Assembly: GCA_002305535.1 (NCBI GenBank)
Contig: DBRE01000121.1
Span: forward strand, 1 to 25,486
Source: Syntrophomonas sp. UBA1376
GTDB lineage: Bacteria > Bacillota > Syntrophomonadia > Syntrophomonadales > Syntrophomonadaceae
DNA: 25,486 nt
Direction: 5' to 3'
Shown: positions 7,148-15,817 of the stretch, piece by piece
Numbering within the stretch: the stretch's first letter is position 1
How the letters are laid out: every line of letters starts with the position of its first letter
Translations under genes and position numbers: made by a program
Notes under the pieces: model-generated
Seen by the model: the letters and a program-made list of their open reading frames with translations, nothing else
The model's database searches: none
Told to the model about the DNA's origin: nothing

Positions 7148-7700
7148 GAGCCTCATCCTCAGTCATTTCCATATTACCTAAAAAATCTTTCACCTGATCC
7201 CGAATATCTTCCAGGAGTTCCAGGCTTGGGTCACTCTGGGCCCATATCTGGGTGACACTGTCCATAGATATCTCGGTATCATTGATTATAAAAAATATCT
7301 GCCCATCCCTAGCTAGAACCGAATCTACCATACCGGTAAGAAAACCCGGAGCACCTTCTTCGGTAGAAGGATTCTGATAGGTCACTGTTTTACCAAGTAC
7401 TTGGGCGGCCTGCTGCCACTGCATTTGGGGAATCAAGTAATCAGACCACAGGGCTGCCATTTTTTCAAAGCTGGTATTCAGATTGCTCATTTGTTCCAAA
7501 GCACTAAAGGAAGCCATCTGGGAGATATATTCAGTATTATCCATTGGTTCCAATGGGTTCTGATGCCGTAGTTGAGTAATCATCAGTTTTAAGAAATCAT
7601 CTTTACCCAGCACACTGCCATCTTTGACCTGTTTTTTATCGGTGCTGGAGTTGTCATTATTGATAAATGGTCTATAGGTATAGTCCGTACTTACTGCCAC
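7140..7700 (-). CDS. flgD: Hook assembly scaffold / cap protein FlgD
   Basis: FlgD caps the growing hook and allows FlgE to polymerise. The 186-residue protein contains the defining N-terminal motif, LGKDDFLKLMITQLRHQNPL, followed by EPMDNTEYISQMASFSALEQ. It then has a coiled segment and a short C-terminal domain with GKTVTYQNPS and GMVDSVLARDGQIFF. The C-terminal part is shorter than the enterobacterial form, as is common in Firmicutes. The start is GTG at 7700 with AGGAGGTGAAAAA directly upstream. It lies 11 bases after fliK and overlaps the next gene by 8 bp. Confidence 0.96.
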   Translation of the reverse strand: MAVSTDYTYRPFINNDNSSTDKKQVKDGSVLGKDDFLKLMITQLRHQNPLEPMDNTEYISQMASFSALEQMSNLNTSFEKMAALWSDYLIPQMQWQQAAQVLGKTVTYQNPSTEEGAPGFLTGMVDSVLARDGQIFFIINDTEISMDSVTQIWAQSDPSLELLEDIRDQVKDFLGNMEMTEDEAHG

Positions 7701-7711
7701 TTTTTCACCTC

Positions 7712-9151
7712 CTAAATCAAAAAGTTGAGACTGCCATCGGCTTGAATGCCATAGTGATCGACTTGGGCCAGATCTTCGTGAAGAAAACCGACCGCATCAT
7801 AAGCATTGTCATCGGTCAGACTTGCGCCAGTTGTCCTGAGGGGCAATCGGTGACCCCAGTTCCATCCCTGTTGACCTTCAGATCCGTCAAATAGACCACC
7901 CTGATTCAACTGCACATCCACTTCGGCTCTTTCCACTTTCATCCCGTGGCTCTCCAGGGTTTGTCTGAGCATACCCAGATTTGCTTCCAACATCTGTTTT
8001 ACTTGATGATTGTCAGTAATAAACCGAGCGGTAACTGCTCCTTCTTCAACCATCACTTTGATGGTCAGCTTACCTAGAAATTCGGGATGCAGTTCGATCT
8101 TCATCTGTGAACTGTTCAGTCTAAACATCAGTTCGGCTTTGCGTACGATCTGATTTAATACATCCTGGGAATCTACCGTAGTGTTTGGAACATCCGCCTT
8201 AGGAAGCACCTGATTGAATTCTGCAAACTTTACCTGGGTGCCTTCGGCGCGAGCCACTGGAAAAGCATTATCCATACGTGGTTCTCCACCAGTCTGTTTG
8301 TTCTCTCCTGATGACGATGGTTGCATCATGTTGACCCTCTCTCCGGCTAGTTTACGGTTTTCAAATTCGGCCCATTCTTTCGCGCTCTGTTGGTCTGATT
8401 TAGCCTGAGTTTCTCCAAACTTTTGAGCTTCTGCCGCCTTACTTATCACCGGGGATAAAAACTCGGTCACTCTACTGTTCTCCTGTTGGGTCGCGGTTTT
8501 GACATCAGCATGGGCTACTAATCTAGCTGCTGTGTCACTAACGTTATCTTGATTGGTCATATTGGTAACAACAGTGGTACTGGTAGAACCTGGCTGAGAC
8601 TGTTCTGACACAAGTCCCTCGGATAACGCCCCGGTATTCATCCCGTTGCTGGAGATCGTAACTGATCCAGTGGTAGCTACCTTTTCCACCAAATCTTGAG
8701 CTTGTCCTGCAGTCGTGCTTATTAGCACGGTTTCAGCTATAGTCGCTGCTACTTTCATCTGGACTTGCTCCTCAGTGGCCTTGCTGATCAACTCTGGTTC
8801 AGGGGAGGATGACACTACTATGGGGGTCATTTCCTCCATCTCTTCTGCTTGAGAAGACCCATCCGGGGCTGAGTCGAGCTTAACTGAGGTCGCCGAAACC
8901 GCCGCTGTCATCTCCTCAGCCTTCTGGTCTGAGCTGGACTTGGACTCTTCCATCATTGAGGTGACCTCAGTATTAACAGTTTCGTCACCGATCGGCTTAG
9001 AACCTGGATCGGACGACTGGGGTTTAATTGGTTCCCGACGTTGGGTTACCTCCTGCAAAGTGCTTCGAAAATTGCTTTGGGTATCTGATGAAGGTCTTCC
9101 CGGGCGAATAGCTGCTTCAGGTGGCTTATTGGCTACAGTATTGAAAATCAT
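7712..9151 (-). CDS. fliK: Flagellar hook-length control protein FliK
   Basis: FliK measures hook length and switches export from hook to filament substrates. The N-terminal two thirds are low in complexity and rich in Ser, Thr, Glu and Gln, as expected for the secreted ruler part. The C-terminal switch domain (about the last 150 residues) contains LNSSQMKIELHPEFLGKLTI and then KVMVEEGAVTARF, the LHPEFLG-L motif being the family signature. The start is uncertain. A perfect AAAGGAGGTGA (9169-9179) has no ATG at proper distance: a GTG (9172) overlaps the site, an ATT (9163) sits at ideal spacing, and the first ATG (9151) is about 20 bases away. I give the ATG; the real start may be up to 21 bases upstream. 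Confidence 0.92.
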   Translation of the reverse strand: MIFNTVANKPPEAAIRPGRPSSDTQSNFRSTLQEVTQRREPIKPQSSDPGSKPIGDETVNTEVTSMMEESKSSSDQKAEEMTAAVSATSVKLDSAPDGSSQAEEMEEMTPIVVSSSPEPELISKATEEQVQMKVAATIAETVLISTTAGQAQDLVEKVATTGSVTISSNGMNTGALSEGLVSEQSQPGSTSTTVVTNMTNQDNVSDTAARLVAHADVKTATQQENSRVTEFLSPVISKAAEAQKFGETQAKSDQQSAKEWAEFENRKLAGERVNMMQPSSSGENKQTGGEPRMDNAFPVARAEGTQVKFAEFNQVLPKADVPNTTVDSQDVLNQIVRKAELMFRLNSSQMKIELHPEFLGKLTIKVMVEEGAVTARFITDNHQVKQMLEANLGMLRQTLESHGMKVERAEVDVQLNQGGLFDGSEGQQGWNWGHRLPLRTTGASLTDDNAYDAVGFLHEDLAQVDHYGIQADGSLNFLI

Positions 9152-9205
9152 CTCTGCTCTAATCCTGTTCACCTCCTTTCAAAAATTTATAAATGAAGGC
9201 TGCAT

Positions 9206-9778
9206 CTAAGGTGATACTGCCAACATCTGCCTGGTAATAGCAGCGGCCTTGTCCCGATCCATCTTTTCCAGGATATCCGCTGCCTTACTAGTCTCCATTT
9301 CGCTTAATATACCAATAATATCCTGATCCCTTTGACGGGATATCAGATCAGCAGCCTCTTGCGCTTTCATTTCAGTAAAATAGTTGGCCATGTCCTTATA
9401 GGCGGCTTGTTGATTTGCGCGGCCGGTCTGCAAATCTTCAATCTGTTGTTTTAAGGATTCATTTTCACTCTGCAGTTCTTGGTTAAGAGTAGCAACTCTT
9501 TTTATCTCCTTATCAGCTTCTTCCAGCTGGCTCTGTAGTTCTTCGATCTCCTCATCCCGCTGAGTTAAGTCTTTTTCTAGCTGGGCGCTCTTCTCTTGCA
9601 GCTTTTCTTCAGCGGTTAAGAGTACCTTGTTTTCCGGCACAAGCCGCTCCCCCACCACTGGTAGTTTTTGTAACAATGCAGGAGCCGGAATAATATCCAT
9701 TACCATTAACATATATACAGAGCCACTGATGATCGCCACAACTATTAGGGTTAATAAACCACCTTTAATAATATTCAT
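9206..9778 (-). CDS. ylxF: MotE/YlxF-like flagellar membrane coiled-coil protein
   Basis: The 190-residue protein has one N-terminal membrane helix (about 5-27) and a long coiled coil (about 55-125, very rich in Glu, Gln and Leu). It ends in a helical domain resembling the N-terminal domain of MgtE magnesium transporters (FTEMKAQEAADLISRQRDQD and MDRDKAAAITRQML). This layout matches MotE, a chaperone-like partner of the stator protein MotC in alphaproteobacteria, and YlxF, the gene between fliJ and fliK in B. subtilis. The position here is identical, so ylxF is the better name. A role in the motor is plausible but not proven for Firmicutes. The ATG overlaps the fliJ stop by 4 bp (ATGA). Confidence 0.87.
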   Translation of the reverse strand: MNIIKGGLLTLIVVAIISGSVYMLMVMDIIPAPALLQKLPVVGERLVPENKVLLTAEEKLQEKSAQLEKDLTQRDEEIEELQSQLEEADKEIKRVATLNQELQSENESLKQQIEDLQTGRANQQAAYKDMANYFTEMKAQEAADLISRQRDQDIIGILSEMETSKAADILEKMDRDKAAAITRQMLAVSP

Positions 9779-10236
9779 GATCCTGTTCCCTTACGGCTGA
9801 CATTGCGGATTTCGGCTGCCATAGCCAGTTCATCGATCTCCTTCTGCTCTTCACGATTCAACTCATAGCGATAATCCTGCCAGTCATTCTCTCGCAGTTT
9901 TTCGTAGGTTTTCGTTTCGCGTTTCTTTTCTATGACCCGGTTGCGGGCCTCTTCTACCCTTTCTTCAGCTTGCAGCAGTTCATCGGTCTTGTGTAGAAAG
10001 TGTTCTTTGACAATAGGCAGATATTCTTTACACAGTCCTGCTTCCGGTACCAGCCAATTGCCCTGATAATTGCGGATTATCTCCTCCAATCCATGTATGC
10101 GTAATTGGAGATGATCCAGTTCTTCCACAATACGGTCACGTTCCATCATCAAAAGATGCAGTTCCTGTCTGACTGCCTGCTCTTCCTGCCTAACCAGGCC
10201 TAATTTGCGTTCAAATCGATAAACAAAAGGCTTCAT
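9775..10236 (-). CDS. fliJ: Flagellar export chaperone FliJ
   Basis: FliJ is the stalk of the flagellar export ATPase. It links the FliI hexamer to FlhA and helps escort substrates. The 153-residue product is almost entirely helical and charged, with the usual start FVYRFERKLGLVRQEEQAVR and two long coiled-coil helices (about 10-60 and 75-140). Sequence identity in this family is low, so the call rests on the coiled-coil pattern, the length and the place after fliI. It overlaps fliI and the next gene by 4 bp each, a sign of translational coupling. Confidence 0.9.
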   Translation of the reverse strand: MKPFVYRFERKLGLVRQEEQAVRQELHLLMMERDRIVEELDHLQLRIHGLEEIIRNYQGNWLVPEAGLCKEYLPIVKEHFLHKTDELLQAEERVEEARNRVIEKKRETKTYEKLRENDWQDYRYELNREEQKEIDELAMAAEIRNVSRKGTGS

Positions 10237-11576
10237 TTACTTATCACCTGCTCTCCTATGCTTAGTCGCAGGTTATCAATAGTGCGCTCAAATGGAGCAT
10301 CCTCATATATTTCCTGACGGACAAAATTCTGCATATTATCGATATGCTCTAGAGCCTCGTCAATCTTTGGATTAGCCCCCTGCTTATAAGCCCCGATGTC
10401 GATCAGGTCACTAGCATCCTGGTATGTGGCCAGAAGACTTCTAAAACGGTTAGCAGCTTGCATATGGGCAGGCTCTACAATATCGATCATTACACGGCTG
10501 ATACTATTCAGAATGTCAATGGCCGGATATATGTTCATGGCGGCCAGGTTTCTGCTTAAAGCAATATGGCCATCCACTATACCCCGCACCGCATCTGTAA
10601 TAGGTTCATTCATATCATCGCCCTCTACCAATACCGTGTATAATCCAGTAATGGTACCATTTTGAGAGGTACCGGCTCGTTCCAATAAACGTGGCAACAG
10701 AGCAAAAACCGACGGTGTATAGCCTCGGGTAGCAGGAGGTTCGCCAGTGGCAAGTCCCACTTCTCTCTGGGCTAAAGCAAAACGGGTCAAAGAGTCCATC
10801 AATAAAAGTACATCTAGGCCCTGATCCCTAAAATACTCAGCAATACTGGTTGCAACAAAAGCACCCTTGATCCTTACCAAGGCTGGCTGGTCTGAGGTAG
10901 CGACAACTACTACTGAGCGTTCCAGCCCCTTATCTCCCAGATCCCGTTCCAAAAAATCTCGTACTTCACGTCCTCGTTCTCCCACCAGGGCTATCACATT
11001 CAAATCGGCCTCGGTATTGCGAGCAATCATACCCATTAAGGTACTTTTCCCTACTCCACTTCCAGCCAGTATTCCCATACGCTGACCTTTTCCGGCCGTG
11101 ATGAGAGCATCGATGGCCTTTACTCCCACTGGTAATATCTCGGTAATTCGTTGGCGGCTTAACGGTCCAGGGGGTTGATTCATGACTGGATAAGTAATGG
11201 TTGTACGCAAGGGACCTTTGCCATCGATGGGTTCTCCCAACCCATTCAGAACTCTGCCCCGCAGTTGCATACCCACGTTAACTCGCAGAGTAATGCCACT
11301 AGCTATCAACTCACTGCCGGGGCCGATCCCTTCCAACTCACCTAAGGGCATCAAGAGAGTGCGATTGTTCCTAAAGCCAACTACTTCTGCCGGCACATAC
11401 TGGTGGGTGCCATGATTAGTGCGAATGTAACATAACTCGCCCAAACTCAAACGCGGTCCGGTTGCTTCCAGCGTTAAGCCAATGGCTTGGGAAATCTTTC
11501 CCTTAAGGTGACAAACCGGTAATCTCTCTACCATTTCTACCACCTTATCGGCTTGCAGTCGAGTGGGTTCATTCAT
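10233..11576 (-). CDS. fliI: Flagellum-specific ATPase FliI
   Basis: FliI is the cytoplasmic ATPase that energises the unfolding and release of flagellar export substrates. It is related to the F1 ATPase beta subunit. The 447-residue protein has the Walker A loop AGSGVGKST (171-179, K177), the catalytic Glu in LVGERGREV (E200) and Walker B VLLLMDSLTRFALAQREVG (D261). The end LSIGEQVISK is standard. I use the ATG at 11576 rather than in-frame starts upstream, because it gives the normal length and an 8-bp overlap with fliH. Starting upstream would mean about 20 extra residues inside fliH. It overlaps fliJ by 4 bp. Confidence 0.98.
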   Translation of the reverse strand: MNEPTRLQADKVVEMVERLPVCHLKGKISQAIGLTLEATGPRLSLGELCYIRTNHGTHQYVPAEVVGFRNNRTLLMPLGELEGIGPGSELIASGITLRVNVGMQLRGRVLNGLGEPIDGKGPLRTTITYPVMNQPPGPLSRQRITEILPVGVKAIDALITAGKGQRMGILAGSGVGKSTLMGMIARNTEADLNVIALVGERGREVRDFLERDLGDKGLERSVVVVATSDQPALVRIKGAFVATSIAEYFRDQGLDVLLLMDSLTRFALAQREVGLATGEPPATRGYTPSVFALLPRLLERAGTSQNGTITGLYTVLVEGDDMNEPITDAVRGIVDGHIALSRNLAAMNIYPAIDILNSISRVMIDIVEPAHMQAANRFRSLLATYQDASDLIDIGAYKQGANPKIDEALEHIDNMQNFVRQEIYEDAPFERTIDNLRLSIGEQVISK

Positions 11577-12372
11577 CCAAAAACACTTCCTGAAACGCTT
11601 TTTCCACATTAGCAAGTCGAGTTTCCAGTCGGGCATCTACAGTCCCAATCTCACTGTCCAGTCGCACCCCTCCAGGGCTCATGCGATTGTCAACTTGTAC
11701 ATCCAATGCCACCTTATTACCAATATCGGATAAATTATTACTTTGCATTAGTTCTAATACGGTTTCCAGGTCTTTTTGATTGACACTTAGGGTTAGATTG
11801 TCAGGTTGATCAATATATGATAAAGCTTCCTCCAGGATAGAACATACTACCTCAGGGTTAGTAGTCACCTCAGCGGCCACCACCCTTTTGGCAACTGCCA
11901 GGCAGACTCTTAACATATCTGCTTCACTGCTGCGAAACATGTTCATCTTCGTGGTGCGAGCCTCATCCAGCATCTGTTGGCATTGTTGGGTGGTTGCAGA
12001 TAGTTCTGCCTGCATGGCTTGCTGAGCCGATGTAACTCCCTCCTGGTAACCTTCCTGGAAAGCTATCTCACGCAGTTGTTGGGCCTCCTCCTGGGCTTTT
12101 CTGCGAGTTATTTCAGCTTCTTCCCGGGCACTGTCCAAGATATCGTGGGCTTCATTACGCGCCTTTTGCAGAAGATCTACCATCATTTGTTCAGTTTCCT
12201 GCATAATACGAGCCGCCTCGTCTTGCACATCCATAACTGAATCAGTGTCTTCGGGCCATTCTATCGAAGCTGGTTTTATTTCTTCCTGTTCCAGACTGGG
12301 CAATATCTCGCTCAATTCCAGCAAACGAGGCTCGGAAACCTGAAGATGATCACCTTTTATAATCTTAGACAA
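11569..12372 (-). CDS. fliH: Flagellar export ATPase regulator FliH
   Basis: FliH binds FliI as a dimer, restrains its ATPase activity and tethers it to the C ring. The protein (about 267 residues) has a long Glu/Gln/Arg-rich helical middle (about 60-150, with AREEAEITRRKAQEEAQQ and FQEGYQEGV). A C-terminal domain follows with VCLAVAKRVVAAEV, then RMSPGGVRLDSEIGTVDARL, the typical FliH/YscL ending. The start is not certain. A TTG at 12372 has GGAGGAG nine bases upstream and gives an 8-bp overlap with fliG. The ATG at 12381 is almost on top of that site. I prefer the TTG. Confidence 0.93.
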   Translation of the reverse strand: MSKIIKGDHLQVSEPRLLELSEILPSLEQEEIKPASIEWPEDTDSVMDVQDEAARIMQETEQMMVDLLQKARNEAHDILDSAREEAEITRRKAQEEAQQLREIAFQEGYQEGVTSAQQAMQAELSATTQQCQQMLDEARTTKMNMFRSSEADMLRVCLAVAKRVVAAEVTTNPEVVCSILEEALSYIDQPDNLTLSVNQKDLETVLELMQSNNLSDIGNKVALDVQVDNRMSPGGVRLDSEIGTVDARLETRLANVEKAFQEVFLDE

Positions 12373-13381
12373 TGATCTCATCTCCTCCGCCCCGGGCAAT
12401 CACTATTTCTCCCATCTCTTCTAAGCGGCGAATAACATTGACGATGCGTTGCTGAGCTTCTTCAACATCCCGCAAACGTACTGGGCCCATATATTCAATA
12501 TCATCACGCAGCATTTCCGATGCACGAGATGACATATTGGTAAAGATTTTTTCGGATACTTCCCCGCTGGCACCCTTGAGAGCCAGAGCCAAATCCTGTG
12601 ACTCCACTTCACGCAACACGCGCTGAACGGAACGGTTGTCCAACAGTACCACATCCTCGAAAACAAACATGAGCTTTTTGATTTCTTCGGCCAACTCGGG
12701 ATCCTGGATTTCCAGCGCCTCCATGATGGTCTTCTCAGTGCCGCGATCCACGCGGTTAATAATTTCTACTACCGACTTGACTCCGCCGGCATTAGTTAAC
12801 TCCTGAGGGGCAATAGAAGATAATTTGCGTTCCAGAACTCTTTCTACTTCCTTGATCACTTCAGGCGAAGTAGTGTCCATAATAGCAATACGTTTGGCAA
12901 CCTCTGACTGCCGATCGGTGGGAAGTGCTGAAATAATCATGGCCGCTTTGTCAGCATCGAGATAAGCTAATATCAAGGCAATAGTCTGGGGATGTTCTGA
13001 CTGAATAAAATTGAGCAACTGCCCCGCTTCAGTCTTTCGCATAAAGTCAAAAGGCCGCACCTGTAATGAAGCAGATATGCGGCTGATTATTTCTACCGTT
13101 TTTTCAGAGCCATAAGCTCTTTCTAGAACTTCTTTGGCATAAGAAATACCACCTTGACCAATATACTGACTAGCCAAAGCCATTTCAAAAAACTCTCGAT
13201 ATATATCGTCTATATGTTCATTAGCCACCGTGCGAACATTCGCGATTTCCAGAGTGATCTGTTCGATTTCTTCTTCGTTCAAATGTTGAAACAATAGAGC
13301 CGATTTTTCAGGTCCCAGAAATATTAGGAAGTTGGCGGCCTTTTGCCGACCACTTAATGCCCTTTTTCCAACAACTGCCAT
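12365..13381 (-). CDS. fliG: Flagellar motor switch protein FliG
   Basis: FliG is the torque-bearing ring protein that contacts the stators and joins the MS ring to FliM. The 338-residue length equals the Bacillus norm. The N-terminal domain starts GKRALSGRQKAANFLIFLGP and binds FliF. The middle domain has the conserved EHPQ (129-132) in SEHPQTIALILAYL. The C-terminal domain contains the charged torque helix region around SSRASEMLRDDIEYMGPVRL. The ATG at 13381 is chosen because GAGGTG lies nine bases upstream; a GTG at 13393 would overlap fliF. It follows fliF by 8 bases and overlaps fliH by 8 bp. Confidence 0.98.
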   Translation of the reverse strand: MAVVGKRALSGRQKAANFLIFLGPEKSALLFQHLNEEEIEQITLEIANVRTVANEHIDDIYREFFEMALASQYIGQGGISYAKEVLERAYGSEKTVEIISRISASLQVRPFDFMRKTEAGQLLNFIQSEHPQTIALILAYLDADKAAMIISALPTDRQSEVAKRIAIMDTTSPEVIKEVERVLERKLSSIAPQELTNAGGVKSVVEIINRVDRGTEKTIMEALEIQDPELAEEIKKLMFVFEDVVLLDNRSVQRVLREVESQDLALALKGASGEVSEKIFTNMSSRASEMLRDDIEYMGPVRLRDVEEAQQRIVNVIRRLEEMGEIVIARGGGDEIIV

Positions 13382-13389
13382 GTCACAAA

Positions 13390-15018
13390 TCACCTCATAT
13401 CCTCTGATAACCAGGCCCGTAATACTTGAGCGGCATCTTCGGGGTTTTCTTCGATCAGTTTATCTACTTCCTGGCGAACTCTCTGGCGCTCTCTTTCTTC
13501 TGGTGTCATCTTCTTATCGATGAGATCCTCCAAGCGCAACTCTTCTTCGGCTACGGTTTCAAACTGGGAGTCAAGTCCTTCTATTTCAGCGGTCGCCGAA
13601 CGTTTGCGCAGCAAGAGTATGATTAATACCAATAACAGAAGGGCTAAAAGCGCAATCAGTACAGGAGCTAAAGGTGATTGCATCAATTGGCTGATTACAG
13701 ATTGTGCTGCTGGTTCTGGCTGCGGTTCAGTATAGAAATCGATCAAAGCTACCGAAATCTGATCTTCCAAACTGACCCCGTCATTGTTGTTCGGTTTAAG
13801 TCCAGTGGCACTGGCAACAATGGAACGTATTTTCTCAATGCGCACCTCCTCGGTATCGCCCAAGGTTTCTTGCTGAGGAGAAGAACGGTTAACCAAAACC
13901 GAGACAGTTAAATTGTTATAGTTAACATCTCCTTTGGCAAATTGAGTTACTGTTTCGGTACGGTTGATCTCATAATTGGTGTCACTGGTTTCCCTTTCAT
14001 AGGTAGATTCTCCCTGAGCATTGGGATCCACCTCTAAATACTGGGGAATATTGGTGTCGGTACCTGGAATACCAACTGGATTAACAGTAGTCTGGGTGCT
14101 GGCTTCCTCGGTGATGGACTGACTGCGTATAAATGGTCCGTCTTCATCATGAAAGTAGCGTTCATCCCGCTGTTCCCGGTTGTCAAAAATAAGATCCGCA
14201 TGCACGCGCACCACAGAATTATCCTGCCCTAGTGTTTTATCCAACATAGTCTGGATAGCTTTTTCTTTCTCTTTTTCAAAGGATCGCTTCATCAGCATTT
14301 GAGCCTGAACCTGGCTAGTTATGTTTTGATTATCTAGCAACATATTGTCAGAGACCATATTGCCATATTGATCAACAATAACTACATTCTCCGTAGTCAG
14401 GCCTTCTACACTGTTAGCAACCAGATTAAGAATTCCCTGTACTTCCCGGGAAGTCAAGACCTGGCTATCCTGAGTACGTATTACCACCGATGCTTTGGCA
14501 GGCTGTTCGTTATCCGAAAAAAGGGTATCTTCTGGCATGGCCAGAATCACATTGGCAGCTCTGACTTTGTCTAAGGATTGAATAGTTCTGGCTAATTCTC
14601 CCTGTAGGGCTTCCTGGTATTTTACTTTTTTGTCCATTTGGGTTTCGCCAAAACTGGTTTCCCGAAATAGTTCCAGACCAGCGTGGCCCTGGGGCAAATT
14701 CTCAGCAGCAAGTTTTAGGCGGGTATTGTACTTGCTTTCAGATGGTACTAAAATCGTGGTGCCTTCGTTTTCAAGTTGGTAGGTGATTCGCTCTTCATCC
14801 AATTTCTCGATGATAGCGGCAGCGTCTTTGGGAGTGAGATCAGTATAAAGAACTTCCATGGGTTTCGATGGGGCCATGTTTAAGACCATTACTAGTATCA
14901 TTATAGTCACAAGTAAAACTACCCCTGAGCCGATTACTTTCTGGTTCAGGGTTAGTTTACTCCAAAATTCCTTGATATTTGTCCACAACTGCTTAAGACT
15001 GGTCACTAGGTTTTCCAT
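13390..15018 (-). CDS. fliF: Flagellar MS-ring protein FliF
   Basis: FliF forms the MS ring, the base on which rod, switch and export gate are built. The 542-residue protein has two membrane helices (about 28-48 and 449-470) flanking a large ring-building region. The first ring-building motif contains MEVLYTDLTPKDAAAIIEKL, followed by LPQGHAGLELF and KVKYQEALQGELARTIQSLD. The short cytoplasmic tail ends NPEDAAQVLRAWLSEDMR, the segment that binds FliG. A Ser/Thr/Glu-rich loop lies near 330-350, as is normal. The ATG at 15018 has GAGGAG nine bases upstream. It lies 31 bases after fliE. Confidence 0.98.
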   Translation of the reverse strand: MENLVTSLKQLWTNIKEFWSKLTLNQKVIGSGVVLLVTIMILVMVLNMAPSKPMEVLYTDLTPKDAAAIIEKLDEERITYQLENEGTTILVPSESKYNTRLKLAAENLPQGHAGLELFRETSFGETQMDKKVKYQEALQGELARTIQSLDKVRAANVILAMPEDTLFSDNEQPAKASVVIRTQDSQVLTSREVQGILNLVANSVEGLTTENVVIVDQYGNMVSDNMLLDNQNITSQVQAQMLMKRSFEKEKEKAIQTMLDKTLGQDNSVVRVHADLIFDNREQRDERYFHDEDGPFIRSQSITEEASTQTTVNPVGIPGTDTNIPQYLEVDPNAQGESTYERETSDTNYEINRTETVTQFAKGDVNYNNLTVSVLVNRSSPQQETLGDTEEVRIEKIRSIVASATGLKPNNNDGVSLEDQISVALIDFYTEPQPEPAAQSVISQLMQSPLAPVLIALLALLLLVLIILLLRKRSATAEIEGLDSQFETVAEEELRLEDLIDKKMTPEERERQRVRQEVDKLIEENPEDAAQVLRAWLSEDMR

Positions 15019-15049
15019 GTGGCTTACTCCTCAACAATCAATATAACAA

Positions 15050-15343
15050 TCACATTTGAATTCGCATGATTTCCTGATAAGCTTCGACAATTCGATTACG
15101 GATTTCTAAAGTGAGCTGAAGAGCTAAGCTAGCCTTCTCGTAAGCCAGTACCGTGTTGTGAAGAAACTCTTCATCGCCCAGGGCCATCTTCTGGGCCCCA
15201 GCGGAAGCCTCAACCTGTAATCTATCTACATCCTGTAGAGCATTATTTAGATATTCAATAAAGCTGCCGGAAGACACCCGGGGATCGTTGGATTCGGTGA
15301 TATTTTTTGGAACAAAGTTAGCATCTAACAGTTCCAGACGCAT
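15050..15343 (-). CDS. fliE: Flagellar hook-basal body protein FliE
   Basis: FliE is the adaptor between the MS ring/export gate and the first rod protein. The 97-residue product matches the family length. Its C-terminal half carries the conserved pattern VEASAGAQKMALGDEEFLHN, then TVLAYEKASLALQLTLEIRN and VEAYQEIMRIQM. The N-terminal third is variable. It sits between flgC and fliF as in nearly all flagellar operons. The ATG at 15343 has AGGGAGGTAGCTAA upstream, 13 bases after the flgC stop. Confidence 0.97.
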   Translation of the reverse strand: MRLELLDANFVPKNITESNDPRVSSGSFIEYLNNALQDVDRLQVEASAGAQKMALGDEEFLHNTVLAYEKASLALQLTLEIRNRIVEAYQEIMRIQM

Positions 15344-15356
15344 TTAGCTACCTCCC

Positions 15357-15815
15357 TTACTGTCCAATTCGTAAGGCTGTTGTCGCCATTGATTTGGTAG
15401 ATTCTATGACTTTGGCATTGGCTTCATAGGCACGAGTAGCTGAGATCATGTTGATCATTTCCTCTACAATGTTCACATTAGGATAGTTTACATATCCCTG
15501 TTCATCAGCATCTGGGTGCGATGGTTCATAAACCCGGCGATAAGGAGCTTCGGCTTCATTTACCTCGCGAATCTCTTTAACACGCACCCCATTTCCCACC
15601 TGTTGATTAATACTATCCTGCATAATACTCTTGAACTTACTGGTACTCTGGGCTGAACGCGCTTCAAATACTACTACCTGGCGGCGATATGGTCCTGTTC
15701 CATTGCTGTTTCTGGTAGTCTCAGCATTGGCCATGTTGTTAGCGATAGTATCCATACGCAAGCGTTGCGCTGAAAGGCCGGAAGCGCTAATATCCAGACT
15801 GGACAGAAAAGACAT
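15357..15815 (-). CDS. flgC: Flagellar proximal rod protein FlgC
   Basis: FlgC is a proximal rod subunit exported through the flagellar apparatus. The 152-residue protein has the N-terminal rod motif SALDI-like start (LSSLDISASGLSAQRLRMD), then TIANNMANAETTRN and the GPYRRQVVVFEA segment. The C-terminal signature is YPNVNIVEEMINMISATRAY followed by EANAKVIESTKSM. These are diagnostic for FlgC. The ATG at 15815 comes two bases after the flgB stop, with GGGGAGGAG inside the flgB end. It is translated together with flgB and fliE. Confidence 0.98.
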   Translation of the reverse strand: MSFLSSLDISASGLSAQRLRMDTIANNMANAETTRNSNGTGPYRRQVVVFEARSAQSTSKFKSIMQDSINQQVGNGVRVKEIREVNEAEAPYRRVYEPSHPDADEQGYVNYPNVNIVEEMINMISATRAYEANAKVIESTKSMATTALRIGQ

Positions 15816-15817
15816 GA

